In this document: in pieces, positions 60,927 to 64,000 of the stretch
How positions within the stretch are numbered: position 1 is the stretch's first letter
How the letters are laid out: every line of letters starts with the position of its first letter
DNA from: an uncultured Flavobacteriaceae bacterium
GTDB taxonomy: Bacteria > Bacteroidota > Bacteroidia > Flavobacteriales > Flavobacteriaceae
DNA length: 64,000 bases
Assembly (NCBI GenBank): GCA_937959395.1
Contig: CALGLR010000028.1
Location: forward strand, 1 to 64,000
Reading direction: 5' to 3'
Position numbers and translations under genes: made by a program
Notes under the pieces: generated by a model
Seen by the model: only the letters and a program-made list of their open reading frames with translations
What the model was told of the DNA's origin: nothing
The model's database searches: none

Positions 60927-61925
60927 TTATACTAGGTAGAAGAATGTAAATACAAATACCCAAACTAAATCTACAAAGTGCCAATAAAGACCAACTTTCT
61001 CAACCATTTCGTAGTTTTTACGTTTTTCGTATGTTCCTAAAATCACATTAAAGAATATAATGATATTAATAACTACTCCAGAGAATACGTGAAACCCGTG
61101 AAATCCAGTAATAAAGAAAAAGAAATCTGCAAATAGTGGTGAACCATATTCGTTCACAGTAAGGTTTGCACCATGTACTACAAGCTTTCCATTCTCTTTT
61201 ATTTGTTTAAGAGATTCAGCTCTAGATAGTATTGTTTTCTCTCCCTTTTCATTTATAATTTGACTTCTAACTAATATATTGCTATGAGATGCTAAACCTT
61301 TAGCAACTTCATCTACAGTAAAATCTGGAAGCGTTCCTTCAGAAACAAACCATAATCCATTCTTACGTTCATGCTGTGCTCTATCGCTATGATGGTTTGC
61401 AGTAGCAAAATCACTTACAGCAACACGTTTAAATACTTTTTCTCCATCCTTTTGAATATATTCTCCAAATTGAAGAATATTACCGCCTTTAGTTTGTACA
61501 GCACCATAATCTCCTTTAATAAAAGTACCCCATTCCCAAGCCTGAGAGCCTACGAATATTAAACCTCCTATTATTGTTAAGAACATGTACCATGTTACTT
61601 TTGTTTTTTGCATATGGTGTCCAGCATCTACGGCTAATACCATAGTTACAGAAGACATAATTAAAATAAAAGTCATAAACGCCACATATATCATAGGAAA
61701 GTTTCCATGAAAAAACGGAACGTGAGTAAAGACCTCATCGGCTATTGGCCATGAGTCTATAAATTTAAATCTTGAAAAGCCATAGGCTGCTAAAAATCCT
61801 GAAAATGTTAAGGCATCTGATACGATAAAGAACCACATCATCATTTTACCATAACTCGACTTTAGCGGTTGATTTCCTCCACCCCAAGCTTTACCTTCTG
61901 TTCCAGTAGTTGCAACTGTACTCAT
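60927..61925 (-). CDS. Cytochrome c oxidase subunit III with a large inserted loop
   Basis: A 332-residue subunit III of a heme-copper oxidase. The family pattern is clear: KMMMWFFIVSDALTFSGFLAAYGFSRF, MSSVTMVLAVDAGHHMQK, the AWEW motif (129-132), then FFFFITGFHGFHVFSGVV and a final helix with YWHFVDLVWVFVFTFFYLV. Between AWEW and the ITGFHG helix there are about 120 residues (137-258) that normal subunit III lacks. They are hydrophilic (VQTKGGNILQFGEYIQKDGEKV, SDRAQHERKNGLWFVSEG), so an extra soluble domain projects from the membrane. A TATTTTTG promoter box lies upstream. Confidence 0.93.
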   Translation of the reverse strand: MSTVATTGTEGKAWGGGNQPLKSSYGKMMMWFFIVSDALTFSGFLAAYGFSRFKFIDSWPIADEVFTHVPFFHGNFPMIYVAFMTFILIMSSVTMVLAVDAGHHMQKTKVTWYMFLTIIGGLIFVGSQAWEWGTFIKGDYGAVQTKGGNILQFGEYIQKDGEKVFKRVAVSDFATANHHSDRAQHERKNGLWFVSEGTLPDFTVDEVAKGLASHSNILVRSQIINEKGEKTILSRAESLKQIKENGKLVVHGANLTVNEYGSPLFADFFFFITGFHGFHVFSGVVINIIIFFNVILGTYEKRKNYEMVEKVGLYWHFVDLVWVFVFTFFYLV

Positions 61926-61953
61926 ATAGTTAATTGGTTTTTTTAATAGTTCA

Positions 61954-61961
61954 CAAAAATA
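61954..61961 (-). promoter_or_regulatory. -7 box of the subunit III - subunit IV genes (TATTTTTG)
   Basis: On the minus strand TATTTTTG exactly matches TAnnTTTG, 28 bases before the start codon of the long subunit III gene. No exact -33 TTTG was found. Confidence 0.55.
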
Positions 61962-62055
61962 ATCATTTTATTTATCTAAAGAAACATAGTTGTCTAAAAT
62001 TTAAATCATAAAATCGATACTAAATATTAAATATTGACACCTTATTCTACCTTTT

Positions 62056-62637
62056 TTATTTCATAAAAAAAAGAAACAAAAACAGGTATACCCACAGTAT
62101 ATCTACAAAGTGCCAAAATGTTCCTGCCAATTCAAAACCTAGTTTATTTTCTGATGTATATTTTTGTTTAAAATGATTATAAATTACAACTAGCAAACAT
62201 ATTAAGCCTGCTATAACATGAAGAATATGCACTAATGCAATTAAGAAAATATAAGAAGCCTTAGGATCACTCGTCGGCCCCGTTAAATAAAAGCCTTCAG
62301 ACATTAATTTTCCAAACCCCATAAATTGAACACAAATAAAAATGACACCCAAAATAAATGTTAGCAATAAAAACAACGTTGTTGTTTGTCTATTATCTTT
62401 AGAAAGCGCTCGTTTTGCAATAATAAAAGTGATACTACTTGCTATAATTATTAATACACTAGTAAAAAAAATGTTTGGTAGTCTCAAGTTTTCAGACCAA
62501 TCTGGCCTAGAACTACTTACTATAAAAGCACTTGTTAAACCAGCAAAAGACATAATAAGAGATCCAATACCAAAATAAAGCATCATTTTTTTTGCTCTAT
62601 CCTTTTTTTCTGTTAAACTCCCTTGTGTTAAATCCAT
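62056..62637 (-). CDS. Second, short cytochrome c oxidase subunit III
   Basis: A 193-residue membrane protein with five hydrophobic helices: MMLYFGIGSLIMSFAGLTSAFIV, IFFTSVLIIIASSITFIIAKRAL, TLFLLLTFILGVIFICVQFMG, YIFLIALVHILHVIAGLICLLVV and HFVDILWVYLFLFLFFMK. The LVHILHVIAG and AGTFWHFVDILWVYL segments are subunit III signatures. It has the length of quinol-oxidase subunit III (CyoC) and no insert, unlike the neighbouring long copy. Two subunit III proteins side by side are common in Bacteroidota oxidase clusters. It begins two bases after the stop of the heme O synthase gene. Confidence 0.9.
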   Translation of the reverse strand: MDLTQGSLTEKKDRAKKMMLYFGIGSLIMSFAGLTSAFIVSSSRPDWSENLRLPNIFFTSVLIIIASSITFIIAKRALSKDNRQTTTLFLLLTFILGVIFICVQFMGFGKLMSEGFYLTGPTSDPKASYIFLIALVHILHVIAGLICLLVVIYNHFKQKYTSENKLGFELAGTFWHFVDILWVYLFLFLFFMK

Positions 62638-62639
62638 AA

Positions 62640-63533
62640 TTATCTAATAAATTTATCTACTACATATACAATTTGAAGCAACGTAATATATGACACACTT
62701 GCCAACATTAATTGTTTTGCCGCTTTCTCTGTCATTTTTTTAAATAATTCTAAAGCAAAATGTAACATTCCTAAACCTAACAACAACACAATAATTGCAG
62801 CTGGTACAGATAGTTTAAGCGTTCCTGTTATACCAAAAACTGGCACTATAGATATTAAAACGGTCCATACCGTATACATAATGGTTTGTACAGCTGTTCC
62901 TTTATCTTGTTTTCCTGTAGGAAGCATAAAAAACCCTCCTCTTTTATAATCTTCAAATAAAAACCAACCTATGGCCCAAAAATGTGGGAATTGCCAAAAA
63001 AACTGTAGTGCAAACAATGTCCCTGGTTCGATACCAAACTCATTTGTCGCTGCAACCCACCCTAACATAAAAGGAATGGCTCCAGGAAAAGCACCAACAA
63101 ATACAGCCAATGGCGTTTTTGTTTTTAAAGGCGTGTAAACACAAGTGTATAAAAAAATTGAAATGGCGCCAAACAACGCCGTTTGCGCATTAATAATATA
63201 AAGAATAGCTATCCCTAAAATCGTAAAAACTGTTGCAATAGTAAAAGCAGCATTTACACTCATGCGACCAGCTGGAATTGGACGATTTTTTGTGCGATTC
63301 ATGAGTGCATCTAAATCGCGCTCAATAATTTGATTAAAAGCATTTGAAGCTCCAACCATAAAATAACCTCCCAATGATAATAACGTTAGGATTTTAAAAT
63401 CTACTGTTTCAACACCTAGTAAATACCCTGCCACAGAAGAAAAGACAACACTTAATGCTAATCGCATTTTAGTAATTTCCTTAAAATCTGAAACAATTGA
63501 TGGTTTAACCACCGATGTCGTTGCTGTACTCAA
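62640..63533 (-). CDS. ctaB: Heme O synthase (protoheme IX farnesyltransferase)
   Basis: A 297-residue polytopic UbiA-family prenyltransferase that adds a farnesyl group to heme B to make heme O, needed for heme-copper oxidases. The first aspartate-rich motif NQIIERDLDALMNRTKNRP spans 67-85, and the second region is FWQFPHFWAIGWFLFEDYKRGGF. Nine hydrophobic stretches are expected and can be traced. It heads the oxidase gene group on the minus strand and ends two bases before the short subunit III gene. A promoter with -33 and -7 boxes and a small hairpin in the leader lies upstream. Confidence 0.95.
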   Translation of the reverse strand: MSTATTSVVKPSIVSDFKEITKMRLALSVVFSSVAGYLLGVETVDFKILTLLSLGGYFMVGASNAFNQIIERDLDALMNRTKNRPIPAGRMSVNAAFTIATVFTILGIAILYIINAQTALFGAISIFLYTCVYTPLKTKTPLAVFVGAFPGAIPFMLGWVAATNEFGIEPGTLFALQFFWQFPHFWAIGWFLFEDYKRGGFFMLPTGKQDKGTAVQTIMYTVWTVLISIVPVFGITGTLKLSVPAAIIVLLLGLGMLHFALELFKKMTEKAAKQLMLASVSYITLLQIVYVVDKFIR

Positions 63534-63564
63534 AACAATACTTTTAGTTTACTCTCTTCATTAT

Positions 63565-63578
63565 CCCGAAACTTCGGG
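63565..63578 (-). promoter_or_regulatory. Small hairpin in the ctaB leader
   Basis: CCCGAAACTTCGGG forms a six-bp stem with a two-base loop, between the -7 box and the ctaB start codon. The same kind of CCCGAA/TTCGGG hairpin occurs widely between flavobacterial genes. Its effect on ctaB translation is unknown. Confidence 0.45.
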
Positions 63579-63582
63579 AGTG

Positions 63583-63613
63583 CAAAGATACTTTATAAAA
63601 CTAAATTCACCAA
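63583..63613 (-). promoter_or_regulatory. Promoter of ctaB (-33 TTG and -7 TATCTTTG)
   Basis: On the minus strand TATCTTTG at 63583-63590 matches TAnnTTTG. TTG at 63611-63613 lies 20 bases further upstream. The start codon is 49 bases downstream. Confidence 0.6.
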
Positions 63614-63732
63614 TGCTTTTAGATCTCGTTTTCTATCTACCCATTTAGATTTTAATAAATTGTGCGCTTTACAACTAAAACTTGTAAGTTTTTATACCTT
63701 AATCAGACTATTATTTTTAAAACACGTATTTC

Positions 63733-64000
63733 ATGAAATTCATTAAATCACTTATTCTTATAGTTTCTTTTACTACTTCAATAATTATAAATGCTCAAAA
63801 TTTAAAAGATGTAACTATTGAAACAACAAAACTTTCAGATCATGTCTACATGCTTGTTGGTGCTGGCGGAAACATAGGAGTATCTGTAAGTGATGAGAAT
63901 GTATTTGTTATAGACGATCAATTTGCACCATTAACCGAAAAAATTGTTGCTGCCATAAAAAAATTGAGTAATGCACCTATTACCTATGTTGCAAACACTC
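63733..64000 (+). CDS. Secreted metallo-beta-lactamase-fold hydrolase, N-terminal part (cut by the window edge)
   Basis: The frame starts at ATG 63733 and is open to the window end, 89 codons. The signal peptide is residues 1-22 (IIINAQ). The start of an MBL-fold follows: LSDHVYMLVGAGGNIGVSVSDENVFVIDDQFAPLTE, then ITYVANT just before the expected HxHxDH metal site, which lies outside the window. The 'GGNIGVSVSDENVFVIDDQF' stretch is typical of class B-like and quinoprotein-relay/SoxH-type exported hydrolases. Antibiotic hydrolysis should not be assumed. Confidence 0.8.
   Translation, partial: MKFIKSLILIVSFTTSIIINAQNLKDVTIETTKLSDHVYMLVGAGGNIGVSVSDENVFVIDDQFAPLTEKIVAAIKKLSNAPITYVANT

Noticed and set aside
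63733-64000. The metallo-beta-lactamase-fold gene as a carbapenemase
   Set aside because: Only the N-terminal part is present and the metal-binding site is outside the window. The fold is shared by many unrelated hydrolases.

Overview
This window is chromosomal DNA from a member of the Bacteroidota, almost certainly family Flavobacteriaceae. The evidence is strongly AT-rich DNA, type IX secretion (T9SS) sorting domains of both type A and type B, a PorP/SprF protein, choice-of-anchor L proteins, promoters of the Bacteroidota TAnnTTTG type, and the block DUF6089 - uppS - bamA - ompH - ompH - murI. The genus cannot be fixed from sequence alone. Most of the window is housekeeping core; accessory material lies in a few places.

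Layout. At 1-66 is the start of an IS1595-like transposase running off the left edge. At 387-4016 is a large secreted carbohydrate-active T9SS cargo, followed by the decayed 3' end of a second copy (4095-4169). Then come a DUF2797 protein, a GH3-type acyl-adenylating enzyme, an OmpA/PD40 protein and a beta-propeller lipoprotein. On the minus strand at 10.2-15.8 kb are clpX, clpP, tig, a small holin-like membrane protein, an alpha/beta hydrolase and pdxJ. On the plus strand at 15.9-25.7 kb are a CBS protein, nadK, the envelope-biogenesis block (DUF6089, uppS, bamA, two Skp/OmpH chaperones), murI and two unknown genes. At 25.9-30.6 kb (minus) are a gamma-carbonic anhydrase, a two-gene toxin-antitoxin-like pair, and a LytTR response regulator with a TPR histidine kinase. 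The kinase start codon abuts a 214-bp MITE-like inverted-repeat element.

At 31.0-35.8 kb are a SIMPL-like protein plus a vWA lipoprotein, PorP/SprF, a double-headed NfuA-type Fe-S carrier and dodecin. At 35.9-47.4 kb are three tandem paralogous giant surface proteins (choice-of-anchor L plus T9SS type B tail). Two of them carry eight 77-residue repeats each and one has none. At 47.6-52.0 kb are a DUF255 thioredoxin-like lipoprotein, a secreted unknown, an MscS channel and tsaB. At 52.0-57.7 kb is a MacAB-TolC-like export operon (ATPase, two permeases, adaptor, TolC). At 57.9-63.5 kb is the cytochrome oxidase assembly region (small CxxC protein, DUF420, SCO, thioredoxin-like anchor, oxidase subunit IV, two subunit III proteins, heme O synthase). 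A truncated metallo-beta-lactamase-fold gene closes the window.

How it works together. Export runs through the whole window: BamA and the Skp proteins build the outer membrane, PorP/SprF belongs to the T9SS, and the enzyme at the left plus the three giant proteins are visible T9SS cargo. The best candidates for under-described biology are the RelE-like/helical two-gene module (26418-27304), the MITE-like element against the kinase gene, the repeat-expanding family of three surface proteins, and the SIMPL/vWA lipoprotein pair. No tRNA, rRNA, CRISPR array or prophage was recognised.
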